In this document: positions 15,994-25,222 of the stretch, piece after piece
How the letters are laid out: each line of letters starts with the position of its first letter
Numbering within the stretch: the stretch's first letter is position 1
Assembly: GCF_004366375.1 (NCBI RefSeq)
Contig: NZ_SOEF01000012.1
Span: 1-64,000 of the forward strand
Reading direction: 5' to 3'
Length of the DNA: 64,000 bases
DNA from: Halanaerobium congolense
Lineage (GTDB): Bacteria > Bacillota > Halanaerobiia > Halanaerobiales > Halanaerobiaceae
Program-made: the position numbers and the translations under genes
Notes under the pieces: generated by a model
The model's input: the letters and a program-made list of their open reading frames with translations, nothing else
The model's database searches: none
What the model was told of the DNA's origin: nothing

Positions 15994-16194
15994 AGTTTTC
16001 TCATCTCAGACATCATTTTAGTAATAATACTTATATTATTGATTCTACATTAACTTTTAAAACCCTGTATTTATTTCTTTAAATTGAGCTTATTTAAGAT
16101 AAATTCCAGATGGTCTATTATTAAAATAATAATAAAGGATTATTTTAATAAATCTTGAATTAATATATATAATATTTTTTGAGGAGGAAAACAA

Positions 16195-19100
16195 ATGGTG
16201 AAACAGAAAAACAGTGATTATTTATTTTTTAGAACAGTGTTTTTAACCTTTTTATTTTTAATTTTGATTACAAGCAGTAGTTTAGCAGAAGAGAATCCAG
16301 ACCCTTATATGGTCCAAATGAAATTTATTGATTCTATTGAAACAGAGGGGGATTATGATTTAATCAAAGAGTATTTAGAGATGGGAGCAGATCCAAATTC
16401 GATGGTCGCTTATCGAGGAGATGCCTTAAGTTTTGCAGCAAGATATAAGCGGGATAAAGAGATTATTCAGCTTCTTTTAGATTATGGAGCAGAGGTAGAA
16501 AGTGCTAATCTGGTAGAATTTATACTTTATGGGGCAGAAATTGAGGTGCTTGAATTATTAGTCGAGTCGGTGCCTAATCTTAACGATAAAGTTTTAGTTG
16601 ATAAAATAACAGATCCAATGGTAAATTTTAATCAGAATTTTATTAATGAGCGTAAAAGTTCTAATCAAGACTTCAAGGCTGAAGCAGCAGAAAAGTTACT
16701 GGGAGAAGATTACTTATATCCACTGCTTACTGCTGCTCTAGCAAATAGAAAAGATGTAGTGGAACTACTTTTGGATAATGGAGCAGATATTTCTATTACA
16801 GATTCTAAGGGACGAAATGCCTACCAAATAGCACAGGAAAATGAAGTTAGTCCTCTGCTGCTGGCAGAATTATATAAGGCTAAAAGTAAATGGGAAGAAG
16901 AAACTGGAGAGACTTTAGCTGCTGATACTGGTAATTCTGATAAAAATGGACAATCTAACAGCAGTGCTAAAAATAAAACTAAAAAAATTGCAGTTACTAC
17001 AAAAATTAGAGAAGAGAGAAAAAAAGAAGAGAATAAAATTATCGAAATTGTAACTAAAGAAGATATAGAAAAATTATATGATCTGGAAAATAATAAGTAT
17101 ATAGATATAAGACGGGGTGGTTTTGATGGTGCTCTGTTCAGTCAAAATGGGGAAACTCTTGTTTTGATTGAAAATTATGATCGAGGAAAATCAAATGGGA
17201 AGGCAAGAGATTATCATAAATTTAGTTTTTATCAGCTTGAAAATGGTGTTTATAAAGCAAAAGATAGCTATGATTTTAATACTTTTGTAGATACAATGGG
17301 CTTTACTTATCGACCTAATGACGATCTAGCACTATCACCTGATGGAAGTCTAATTGCATTACGTAAAGGAAATAAAATTGAAATATATAAAACAGCTAAT
17401 TTAAAATTATATTCTACCATAACTCTACCTAACATTTATACAGGCAGAGATTATAGTGCCAGATATTTTGCTATCAGTCCGGATAATAATTATTTTTCAA
17501 TTTTAGTTAATAATCGATACGGAACTTATATTGATCAGTGGTCAATAAACACTAAAAAAAGAATCACAGAATTAGAAAAAATTAATCTGATTCAAAATAA
17601 TTCTGAAGGTGACTTTTCTTATGGAAGAATAAAATATTCTCCTAATGGAAGATATTTTATAATTAAGGGGAGATTAATAGATTTTCCTAAGGATGCTAGT
17701 GTGGTAACTTTAGTAAATACTCAAACTCTAGAAGTGATTAATGATTTTGGTGCAGCACAAAAAGCTTTTACTTTAGCAGATAATGATTATGATTTATATT
17801 TTGATGGCTTGAGCAGTTATGCTTTCTTTCACAGCAATGAACAAGGCAAGCTTTATGATCTAAAAAATAATCAGTTAAAAGATATAGAGTTTGATGAATT
17901 TAAAAGTTTCTGGTCTATGAACAATTTGGTTGGAGGAGCAATCCATCAGAACTTTCTGGTTGGACTTTATGAGGATGATAAATTCTATGAGTTTATAATT
18001 GATGAAATAGATAATGTAGATCAACCGGTAAAAGGTATTTTAAGACAGGAAATCAATTTGGGAAATATTTATGGAATAAGCTATTTAAAACAAACTGATG
18101 AGTGGGTCATACTTTCCAAAAAAGGCCTGCATTATGTTGAAGCGACAAATAAAGAAGATTATGAAGCTGAGCAAAAAGCCGCCGCTGCAGAAAAAGCCCA
18201 GGCAGAAAATAGAGCCGAAAGATTAGAGGAAATGATCACTGCCAGACAGAAAAAAAGAGAAAAAGCAGAGGCTCTATATCAAGAAGGATTTGAACTGATG
18301 AATATTGGTTTTGTTGAACAGGGATATAATAAATATTTAGAAGCGATTAAAACAGATCCAATTTCTGCAAAAAATATTCCAAAAACTAACCAGCTGTATA
18401 ATCTTTTGGGGACTATTGAAGTTTATCAGCTGGCAGATATTTTCCGGACTCAACAGGAAGAAATTTCGAATATGGAAAAACAGACCAAATTAGGTTTTAT
18501 TCCTGTTTTAGAAAATAATCAATGGATAATAAAAGCAGTTTTTGCTGAAACTCCAGCTGCTGAAGCTGAAATGGAAGTTGGTGATCATATTCTCTTGTTT
18601 GATGGTGAATATTTAGATAATAATGATGATTTATTCTGGTATCTACAGGATAAATCACCTGGTGATCAGATTGGACTGACTTTTATCAGTGTAGATGCAG
18701 GTGGAGATTATAAAGAAGATACTTACTTTAAAACTGCTGCAGGATTTGAATATAATATTGCTGCACCCAGCCTTTCTACCAGATTATTTGATTATGGACT
18801 GCTTGCAATCAGAAGTGGACATATTAATCTGGCTCAAAAGAGTATCCAGAAATTAAAAGATTTGCCAGAAAAATATCCTGCTGATTATAATAAAAGTACT
18901 GAAAAGTTCAACAATGATGCAGTTATTCTTTTAGAAACATTGATAAAAGCTCTAAATAACAGCAGTGATGCTTATAATTATCTCCTGGAAGGTCTAGACG
19001 GAGCAAAACTGCACCAAAATTTCCAGGGATACTTTAAATTCCCGGTAACTGCAGAATTATTAGCACCACTATTTGTCGACCGAGCTAAACTTGCTTACTT

Positions 19101-19221
19101 TACTGGAGCTGCAGAGGAAGAATTAGCAGAAGTTAAAAAATGGGAAAAAGTTAAACTGAGTTTTGTTGATTTAAATGGTAATTTTATTCAGGGAGAGGCA
19201 GCAGATCCTTATTTAGAATAA
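16195..19221 (+). CDS. Exported ankyrin-repeat, beta-propeller and PDZ protein
   Basis: 1008 residues. GAGGAGG before ATG. Signal peptide at about 1-31 (TVFLTFLFLILITSSSLAE). Ankyrin repeats at about 40-230 (LIKEYLEMGADPNS, EIIQLLLDYGAEVE, DVVELLLDNGADISITDSKG). Then a linker, a propeller-like region at about 290-650 with repeated blades (LALSPDGSLIALRKGNKIEIY, YFAISPDNNYFSIL, IKYSPNGRYFIIKG), an alanine/glutamate-rich helix, TPR-like helices near 690-740, and a PDZ-like domain at about 760-850 (LGFIPVLENNQWIIKAVF, EAEMEVGDHILLFDGEYL). No catalytic motif. Probably a periplasmic protein-interaction hub. This combination is unusual. Monocistronic, with a hairpin 38 bp after the stop. Confidence 0.85.
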   Translation: MVKQKNSDYLFFRTVFLTFLFLILITSSSLAEENPDPYMVQMKFIDSIETEGDYDLIKEYLEMGADPNSMVAYRGDALSFAARYKRDKEIIQLLLDYGAEVESANLVEFILYGAEIEVLELLVESVPNLNDKVLVDKITDPMVNFNQNFINERKSSNQDFKAEAAEKLLGEDYLYPLLTAALANRKDVVELLLDNGADISITDSKGRNAYQIAQENEVSPLLLAELYKAKSKWEEETGETLAADTGNSDKNGQSNSSAKNKTKKIAVTTKIREERKKEENKIIEIVTKEDIEKLYDLENNKYIDIRRGGFDGALFSQNGETLVLIENYDRGKSNGKARDYHKFSFYQLENGVYKAKDSYDFNTFVDTMGFTYRPNDDLALSPDGSLIALRKGNKIEIYKTANLKLYSTITLPNIYTGRDYSARYFAISPDNNYFSILVNNRYGTYIDQWSINTKKRITELEKINLIQNNSEGDFSYGRIKYSPNGRYFIIKGRLIDFPKDASVVTLVNTQTLEVINDFGAAQKAFTLADNDYDLYFDGLSSYAFFHSNEQGKLYDLKNNQLKDIEFDEFKSFWSMNNLVGGAIHQNFLVGLYEDDKFYEFIIDEIDNVDQPVKGILRQEINLGNIYGISYLKQTDEWVILSKKGLHYVEATNKEDYEAEQKAAAAEKAQAENRAERLEEMITARQKKREKAEALYQEGFELMNIGFVEQGYNKYLEAIKTDPISAKNIPKTNQLYNLLGTIEVYQLADIFRTQQEEISNMEKQTKLGFIPVLENNQWIIKAVFAETPAAEAEMEVGDHILLFDGEYLDNNDDLFWYLQDKSPGDQIGLTFISVDAGGDYKEDTYFKTAAGFEYNIAAPSLSTRLFDYGLLAIRSGHINLAQKSIQKLKDLPEKYPADYNKSTEKFNNDAVILLETLIKALNNSSDAYNYLLEGLDGAKLHQNFQGYFKFPVTAELLAPLFVDRAKLAYFTGAAEEELAEVKKWEKVKLSFVDLNGNFIQGEAADPYLE

Positions 19222-19258
19222 CTGCAGATATCTAGCTTATTTTAACAGCTCAAAAAAT

Positions 19259-19284
19259 AGAGCAGGTCTTTAAAGACCTGCTCT
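19259..19284. terminator. Perfect 26-bp palindrome between convergent genes
   Basis: AGAGCAGGTCTTT/AAAGACCTGCTCT with almost no loop, placed between two convergent genes (stops at 19221 and 19305). T tracts are weak, but the position fits a bidirectional terminator. Confidence 0.6.
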
Positions 19285-19304
19285 TAAGTAATTTATAATA
19301 AAAA

Positions 19305-19649
19305 TTACCAGTATACCCGCTCATAGATATTTCCACTTATATTTAATTCTGTCCAGTTACTGTTAAAAACATATTTTCCAGTTGCTGTTTTAGCAGAAGA
19401 TGTATAAAAAGTAACAATGTTATAACCATTATCTTTTGTCAAACTTTTTATTTCATAAGCTAAGTAGGGATCATATTGATCACCATTTTTTGAATAACGT
19501 CCAATTAAGTTTGTATTAAAGTTAACTGATATTAATTGAGCCTTATCATACCTTAAAAAGTACATATCCCCTTCAGCTGCTACTGCTGCACTACTAAATA
19601 TACTCAGAGTAACAAAAAATAAAATTAAAATTAATAGATACTTTTTCAT
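19305..19649 (-). CDS. Small exported protein of unknown function
   Basis: 114 residues from the ATG at 19649, preferred to a GTG 9 bases upstream because AAGGG then has normal spacing. Signal peptide MKKYLLILILFFVTLSIF... with cleavage near VAA. The mature ~90 residues are beta-rich (YFLRYDKAQLISVNFN, YNIVTFYTSS) and contain no cysteine. No family recognised. Alone, convergent with the ankyrin/PDZ gene. Confidence 0.65.
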   Translation of the reverse strand: MKKYLLILILFFVTLSIFSSAAVAAEGDMYFLRYDKAQLISVNFNTNLIGRYSKNGDQYDPYLAYEIKSLTKDNGYNIVTFYTSSAKTATGKYVFNSNWTELNISGNIYERVYW

Positions 19650-19960
19650 CAAAATCACCCTTCTTTTAAATTAATATAATTAAAAAACTCCCGAAAGCCT
19701 TAAAAGCAGCCGCCTTATAAATTATTCTTTTCTTCCTGTTTTATTTTTATAATAATTTAATTCTACATAACTTAATTAATTCCTTTATTTTCATTATTTT
19801 TTTAAAGCTTTTTTATGGTTTAAAGAATGATAAAAAATTAATTTTTAAAATAAAAAGCCTTCCTCCATTTTTTATTTAATATTTGACAAAATCTATCGGT
19901 ATTTATATACTCAATTATGCAAATTAACATAAATTATTTATATAAAGGGAGTTTTTTTTA

Positions 19961-20782
19961 ATGATGAAAGTAAACAGAGATAGATGTATCGGTTGTGGTG
20001 AATGCATAAAAGATTGTTTTGTTGACGATATTATGTTGATAAATGGGAAAGCTAAAATAAAGAATGAAGCTTGTTTTAAATGTTGTCATTGTATTGCTGT
20101 CTGTCCTGTAGATGCAGTATCGACTGATGAATATGATCTAGATGATGTTAAAGAATATAATGAAGATGAATTTTCAATTTCAACAGACAACCTTTTGAAT
20201 TTTATCAAATTCAGAAGAAGCATTAGGCAATTTAAAGATAAAAAAGTAGAAAAAAATAAAATACTTAAAATTATAGAAGCAGCACGCTTTACTCCTACCG
20301 CCGGCAACCAGCAGGATCTTTCCTTTACAGTTGTTGATAAAAATATTAATAAATTCAAGGAACTAATCCTAGAAAAATTAAATGAAAAAGGAAAATATAT
20401 ACTTAATAATTTAAATTCAGAAACAATAAAGGTTAAGAGGTATGCGGAAATGTGGCTTGAAATGTACCAGGATTTCAAAAATCAAACTAAAACCAGTGAC
20501 CGCTTATTTTTTAATGCTCCAACAGTTATTTTAGTATCTGCTAAATCAAATATAAACGCTGGTTTAGCTTCTGCAAATATGGAGTTATTAGCCAATACCC
20601 TTGAACTAGGTGTATTATTCAGTGGATTTACTCTAAGAGCTGCTAAAGATGACAAAAAGATTAGGAACTTCCTTAAAATTGAAGCTGAGAAAGAACTAGT
20701 TACTGTATTAATTATTGGGTATCCTGATGTTAAATATTTTAGAACAGTTCCCAGAAAAAAAGCTGATATCAGCTGGAAATAA
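19961..20782 (+). CDS. Nitroreductase-family protein with N-terminal 2[4Fe-4S] ferredoxin domain
   Basis: 273 residues. Residues 9-19 (CIGCGECIKDC) and 38-48 (CFKCCHCIAVC) bind two [4Fe-4S] clusters. From about 80 on is a nitroreductase fold (FRRSIRQFKDKKV and ARFTPTAGNQQ are the usual FMN-binding segments; NMELLANTLELGVLFSGF near the end). The ferredoxin module should pass electrons to FMN, for reduction of an unknown quinone, nitro or other substrate in the cytosol. Common in strict anaerobes. Monocistronic, with a strong terminator after it. Confidence 0.88.
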   Translation: MMKVNRDRCIGCGECIKDCFVDDIMLINGKAKIKNEACFKCCHCIAVCPVDAVSTDEYDLDDVKEYNEDEFSISTDNLLNFIKFRRSIRQFKDKKVEKNKILKIIEAARFTPTAGNQQDLSFTVVDKNINKFKELILEKLNEKGKYILNNLNSETIKVKRYAEMWLEMYQDFKNQTKTSDRLFFNAPTVILVSAKSNINAGLASANMELLANTLELGVLFSGFTLRAAKDDKKIRNFLKIEAEKELVTVLIIGYPDVKYFRTVPRKKADISWK

Positions 20783-20799
20783 GTATCTATAATTATTTT

Positions 20800-20825
20800 A
20801 AGGGACAGCAGCTCTGCTGTCCCTT
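20800..20825. terminator. Terminator between nitroreductase and cardiolipin synthase genes
   Basis: AAGGGACAGCAG-CT-CTGCTGTCCCTT, a 12-bp stem, between convergent stops at 20782 and 20847. Confidence 0.75.
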
Positions 20826-20846
20826 AATTATATTAAAACTATAAAA

Positions 20847-22268
20847 TTACAAAATTGGAGAAAGCAATCTGGAAACAGATTCCCTTAATTTCATTGTCCA
20901 ACCTCTATTTTTAAATTCTTCTCTAGTTATCTCAGAAGAAAATTTTAAGTCTTCTTCAAATAAATTATCATGCCAGCGTGCCTTTTCTTTATCATAAATA
21001 AAGGCATTAATTTCAAAGTTTAATTTAAAACTCCGGACATCCATATTTGTGGTACCTATAGAAAGCACTCTGCTGTCAATACAAATTGTTTTACTGTGCA
21101 GAAAGCCTCTGGTATAACGATAACAGCGGGCCCCAGCTTCCAGGAGCTGCCCTACAAAAGAATTGTTAGCTGCATATACAAAAGGATGGTCTCCCCGGTC
21201 AGGAATCATTATTTTTACATCAACCCCGGAACTTGTTGCGATCTTTAAAGCCTCCAGCATTGATTGATCTGGAATAAAATAAGGGGTTTGAATATAAATT
21301 GACTTCTCAGCCTCATAAATCATCTTCAAAAACATCGCCTTGATTTCTGCCTCCCTAGAATCAGGACCACTACTTACAATCTGAACTGCAGATCTTCCTT
21401 TAACTTTATTTTTTGGAAAGTACTTTTCCTCTTTTAAAAGATCATTACCTGAAGCAAATTTCCAATCAAGTAAAAAACGGTACTGCTGACTATTAACACT
21501 TTCTCCCTGGATTTTAAGATGTGTATCCCGCCAATCTCCAAAGTGATCAGAACAACCTAGATACTCATCACCAATATTAATACCTCCAAGATAACCAATT
21601 TTGCCATCAATAATCACATTTTTACGATGATTTCTGTAATTTATGTCCAGTACAAACGGAGCGAAAGAAACGACTTCAACCCCAGCGTCCTCTAAATTGA
21701 AAATCGAATAACGGGAGAGCTCTCTACAGCCCATTTTATCATAGAGAAGCCTCACTTCTATCCCTGCTTCTGCTTTCTCTGATAGAATTCTTATAAATTT
21801 ATTACCCAGTTCATCATCATTTATAATGTAATAATTAGCATGAATAAATTTCTCTGCATCTCTTAAATCCTGAAAAAGATCTTTGAATTTTTCCTGACCG
21901 CTGCTGTAAATTTTTAAATCATTATATCCAATTTCTGCTGGAATTTCATTTTTAAATCCTATCCGCATTATACTCTGTTCTAAATGACCAAAATTAAGTT
22001 TTTGATCTTCTAGTGGACAATTGCCATCTTTTATTCTATTATTTAGCTCATCTTCCTGCTGTTTTTTTTGATAAAGCTTTCTTTTTTTTGGTGTAAGACC
22101 AAAAAAAAGATAAAGTATAAAACCTAAAACTGGAATTAAAGTTAAAATCAGAAGCCAGGCCCAGGTAGCGGTAGGATCTTTTCTTTCAAAAAAAATCAAT
22201 AGAATAATAAAAATAATATTTAAAATTATTATTGCTGTAGGTAAAAATGATAGAAAATTCATAAGCAC
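20847..22268 (-). CDS. cls: Cardiolipin synthase
   Basis: 473 residues, the usual bacterial ClsA length. Two N-terminal membrane helices (IIILNIIFIILLIFF; WAWLLILTLIPVLGFILYLFFG), then two phospholipase-D HKD motifs: NHRKNVIIDG and LHSKTICIDSRVLSIGTTNMD. Both are complete, so it should condense phosphatidylglycerol into cardiolipin at the inner membrane. It is upstream of nothing obvious on its strand, and separated by 81 bp from the lnt gene. Cardiolipin-rich membranes suit salt stress, which fits the presumed halophilic host (inference). Confidence 0.93.
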   Translation of the reverse strand: MLMNFLSFLPTAIIILNIIFIILLIFFERKDPTATWAWLLILTLIPVLGFILYLFFGLTPKKRKLYQKKQQEDELNNRIKDGNCPLEDQKLNFGHLEQSIMRIGFKNEIPAEIGYNDLKIYSSGQEKFKDLFQDLRDAEKFIHANYYIINDDELGNKFIRILSEKAEAGIEVRLLYDKMGCRELSRYSIFNLEDAGVEVVSFAPFVLDINYRNHRKNVIIDGKIGYLGGINIGDEYLGCSDHFGDWRDTHLKIQGESVNSQQYRFLLDWKFASGNDLLKEEKYFPKNKVKGRSAVQIVSSGPDSREAEIKAMFLKMIYEAEKSIYIQTPYFIPDQSMLEALKIATSSGVDVKIMIPDRGDHPFVYAANNSFVGQLLEAGARCYRYTRGFLHSKTICIDSRVLSIGTTNMDVRSFKLNFEINAFIYDKEKARWHDNLFEEDLKFSSEITREEFKNRGWTMKLRESVSRLLSPIL

Positions 22269-22349
22269 TCCTAATATTTTGGTTATTTATTATAATATTT
22301 TTATAGCTCGGCTGATTATTTTTGTGTTTTTGATTCTTTGAACGTTGTC

Positions 22350-23801
22350 TTAATTGATTATATCAGAAAAGAATGGCTTTTTAAAAGCTTTTCTAGAAGC
22401 TTGATTTAAATTTAATAAATGATAATTTTGACCTGAGATCGTCTTTTCATAATTTCCCAAAGGATAAATTATTCCATTATGTGAATAATTTCCTGTTTTA
22501 ACGACTACAGTTCTATTCTCAACTGCCCGCAAAACTGCTGCCTGCCACATTAAATTCTTCAACAGTCGGCTCTCTTTAAACCAGGCTTCATTAGTTTGAT
22601 TTACTATAAAATCTACATTTTTGGAGCCATCTTTGACATAATCTGGATATAATATTTCAGAACAGATTACAGTTTTCCATTTAAAATTCTTATATTTAAA
22701 AATATGCTGCTGCTGACCGGCATTAAGTGAAGAAAAATTATAAGGAATATATTTATTCAGAGTATCCTCAAAAGGAAATCTTTCTCCAAAATAGAGGAGT
22801 AAATTCTTATCGTAACGAGAAATGATTTTTCCGGCAGGTGAAATTAAAAATGAACTATTAAAGCGACCACTAATTGAATCTCTGCCTGCTAACGATCCAA
22901 TTTGAACTGGTTTTTTAAATTCTGCTGCTATTTTATTCAAAAATTTTTCTCTATACTTTTGATTAGCATGGAAATCAAAGGTTATATTTGTTTCAGGAGC
23001 AATTATTAATTCTGCTCCCACCAAATTTGAAGCAGCATCTAAGGTTAGATTAAGATTTTGTTCAAGCTGGCTTAAATTCCATTTTCTATTTTGATCAATT
23101 CTACTTGTAATAATTCCTATTTTAAAATTTTGATCAGCTAAAAATTGACCTGTATTTTCAGAAACTATTTCTGCTCTATAATTAGCAAAAATAAAAATAA
23201 ACAAAAATATTAAAACTATAACAAAAGCATTTTTGGCTTGCCTATAAAAAATGAGTTTAAAAATCAAGGCATTTACTAAAACCATAATAAAAGTTAAAAT
23301 CCAAATTCCACCAATTTCAGCCAACTGAATAAAAGATAAAAATTCAACTTGTGTATAAGCGAGATTTGCAAGGGGAAAGAAATAAAATAAGTAATAGCGA
23401 ACAACTTCCATTACAGTCCAAACAATTGCGAATAAAAATGGATTAAATTGATTACCTGCAAATAATTTTTGCTGAAAATAAAAATAAATCATAAAGAACA
23501 CTGCATAAACAAAGGCAAGTAATGAAAATAATAAGATTAAAATAAATATTATTAAAAAAAATGAAGCCTCTGTATAGATCTCGATTGAATGATAAAGAAA
23601 ATTTGAAGAAAAGATTAAAATCCAAAAGCCGAGATTCCAGCCGGCTAAAAAAGCTCGCTTATAATTTAGCTCATTCTTGTTTAAGATAAAAATAAAATAT
23701 AAGAAAGGAAAAAAACCAATCCAGCTCAAAAAATATAAATCAGGATAATAATTGGCTGCTGTTAACAGCGCTGCTGATAAAATTGTTAAAATAACTAACA
23801 T
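22350..23801 (-). CDS. lnt: Apolipoprotein N-acyltransferase
   Basis: 483 residues. The N-terminal ~210 residues hold about seven hydrophobic helices, then a carbon-nitrogen hydrolase domain with the catalytic triad visible: E in APETN, K in YDKNLLL, C in VICSEILYP. This adds the third acyl chain to outer-membrane-destined lipoproteins at the periplasmic face. Together with the barrel protein it argues for a two-membrane cell. The start ATG is 2 nt after the stop of the MgtC-like gene, implying one transcript. The amide-linked acyl chain is needed for Lol sorting in Gram-negatives; whether that holds here is inference. Confidence 0.9.
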   Translation of the reverse strand: MLVILTILSAALLTAANYYPDLYFLSWIGFFPFLYFIFILNKNELNYKRAFLAGWNLGFWILIFSSNFLYHSIEIYTEASFFLIIFILILLFSLLAFVYAVFFMIYFYFQQKLFAGNQFNPFLFAIVWTVMEVVRYYLFYFFPLANLAYTQVEFLSFIQLAEIGGIWILTFIMVLVNALIFKLIFYRQAKNAFVIVLIFLFIFIFANYRAEIVSENTGQFLADQNFKIGIITSRIDQNRKWNLSQLEQNLNLTLDAASNLVGAELIIAPETNITFDFHANQKYREKFLNKIAAEFKKPVQIGSLAGRDSISGRFNSSFLISPAGKIISRYDKNLLLYFGERFPFEDTLNKYIPYNFSSLNAGQQQHIFKYKNFKWKTVICSEILYPDYVKDGSKNVDFIVNQTNEAWFKESRLLKNLMWQAAVLRAVENRTVVVKTGNYSHNGIIYPLGNYEKTISGQNYHLLNLNQASRKAFKKPFFSDIIN

Positions 23802-23803
23802 TG

Positions 23804-24232
23804 CTAAACTCGTTTCTTTAAAAAAGGAGCTACCTGTAAGCTAATCAAAATAATCAAAGCTGCAGCAATTGATAAATCGTATAAACCATATCCTACCGCC
23901 AGACCTAATCCCGCTACTCCCCAGAGGCTGGCCGCAGTTGTCAAACCTTCAACCTTATCTTCCTGTTTAATAATTGTACCTGCACCTAGAAAACCAATTC
24001 CACTTACAACCTGAGCAGCCAGGCGAGCAGGGTCACCTTCAACTCCACTGCTTCCAATTCCAGTTTTAGCGACTTCCACTGACAAAATCATAATCACACA
24101 CGAAATAACAGCAACAATAACATTTGTTCTAATACCTGCCGCTTTATTCTGCTTTTCTCTATCATAACCAATTAATGCTGCCAGAAAAGCCGTTAATACA
24201 AGTCTAAAAATTCCTGTCCAATTCAAAATCAA
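23804..24232 (-). CDS. MgtC/SapB-family membrane protein
   Basis: 142 residues from TTG at 24232, chosen because GGAGGTGAGG lies 5 nt upstream; an ATG at 24262 gives ten more residues but has no ribosome binding site. Family signatures: ALIGYDRE, GIRTNVIVAV, then PARLAAQVVSGIGFLGAGTI and GLTTAASLW. Four to five membrane helices. MgtC-type proteins are linked to Mg2+ limitation, F-ATPase inhibition and acid tolerance; this short form lacks the C-terminal cytosolic domain of Salmonella MgtC. First gene of a two-gene unit with lnt. Confidence 0.88.
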   Translation of the reverse strand: MILNWTGIFRLVLTAFLAALIGYDREKQNKAAGIRTNVIVAVISCVIMILSVEVAKTGIGSSGVEGDPARLAAQVVSGIGFLGAGTIIKQEDKVEGLTTAASLWGVAGLGLAVGYGLYDLSIAAALIILISLQVAPFLKKRV

Positions 24233-24382
24233 CTGCCTCACCTCCACAATATTTCTATACATATAATATTCTTCGTAATCAATACCAATCCTTTAATAAT
24301 TCCATTATAATTAGATTAATTTTAGTAAAACTCATTACAAATTGTTCGATTATTTAATTTAATTGTAACGCCCCCTAAAAGT

Positions 24383-24399
24383 ATTGGACAGACACCAAT
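24383..24399. repeat. Short palindrome downstream of the RAYT gene
   Basis: ATTGG-ACAGACA-CCAAT, 41 bp past the RAYT stop. It could be one end mark of the REP-type unit; no second copy was noticed. Confidence 0.35.
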
Positions 24400-24439
24400 T
24401 AAACATCTTATATTTTAAATAAGAAAGACTTTATAAAAA

Positions 24440-24985
24440 TTATTTGAAGTCTTGAACAAATCGCATTATAAATTTATTGTATAAACTTCTTTCACCACCA
24501 AAATAGTCCAGAATTTCTTTTTCTTCAACTAAATCACTTTTTTCTTCTCCTAAATAGGTCCTATAACTGCTCCAACGATAATCTTTGGGGGTTAAGGCCA
24601 GCTTATCTTTAACCGGATTAAGGTGGATATAGCGATTTACAATTAAGTTGTAGTAATTATTTTCTATTATTTTGGAAACATAACGCCCCTGAAAAACGTG
24701 ACCTACTGTGCTGTATCGCTCATTAAAATATCTTGCATAACGCCAGTTGATTCCTTTCATGATTTTCCAGATCTCAACATCAAAAGTTCTTACCTGAAGG
24801 TGAGTATGGTTCGGCATTAAACAGTAACTAATAATTGTAAAGGGTTGTTTTCTATTCATTTCTTTTAGAATATCTAAAAAGATTTGATAATCAACTTTAT
24901 CTAAAAAAATATTTTTCTTTTTATTCCCCCGGCTTATTATGTGATATTTTGCCCCGGGATACCAGATTCTCTTTTTACGAACCAT
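24440..24985 (-). CDS. REP-associated tyrosine transposase (Y1/HUH, RAYT)
   Basis: 181 residues. The HUH metal-binding motif is in CLMPNHTHLQV, and the catalytic tyrosine is probably in NRYIHLNP, a segment shared by the IS200-like RAYT family; WSSYRTYLG near the end is also typical. Full length. Such single-copy enzymes cut single-stranded REP palindromes and are thought to spread them. No IS200 left/right ends of a normal transposon were seen. A REP-like palindrome lies 128 bp upstream of the start (25113-25139), with an inverted copy at 48410. Confidence 0.88.
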   Translation of the reverse strand: MVRKKRIWYPGAKYHIISRGNKKKNIFLDKVDYQIFLDILKEMNRKQPFTIISYCLMPNHTHLQVRTFDVEIWKIMKGINWRYARYFNERYSTVGHVFQGRYVSKIIENNYYNLIVNRYIHLNPVKDKLALTPKDYRWSSYRTYLGEEKSDLVEEKEILDYFGGERSLYNKFIMRFVQDFK

Positions 24986-25112
24986 TTAATACACCCTCCA
25001 TTTTTTTAGTTCATTTTAATTTTATTATATACTTTTATTTGTATAATTTCAATATTTTTACAATAAAAATAAAATTTAAATCATTTTATTTTTCGACACA
25101 AAAAGACATAAT

Positions 25113-25139
25113 CCGGGTGGTACACGGCACCTGTACGTT
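25113..25139 (+). repeat. REP-like palindromic repeat, copy 1
   Basis: The 27 bases starting CCGGGTGGTACACGGCACC match, as an exact reverse complement, 48410-48436. Inside, GTACA-CGGCACC-TGTAC forms a hairpin. Weaker similarity extends another ~18 bases (GACAC and AAAAAGACA in both copies). Sited 5' of the RAYT gene. Confidence 0.8.
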
Positions 25140-25147
25140 TAAAAGCA

Positions 25148-25177
25148 AAAAGACCAGCGGCGTCCCGCTGGTCTTTT
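25148..25177. terminator. Terminator of the nifJ gene
   Basis: GACCAGCGG-CGTC-CCGCTGGTC with A and T runs at either end, 45 bp after the nifJ stop. It could also stop transcription from the left. Confidence 0.9.
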
Positions 25178-25222
25178 ATCCTTGCTCTTTATATTTATTT
25201 TTAAGCTATTTTTTCTTTAGAA

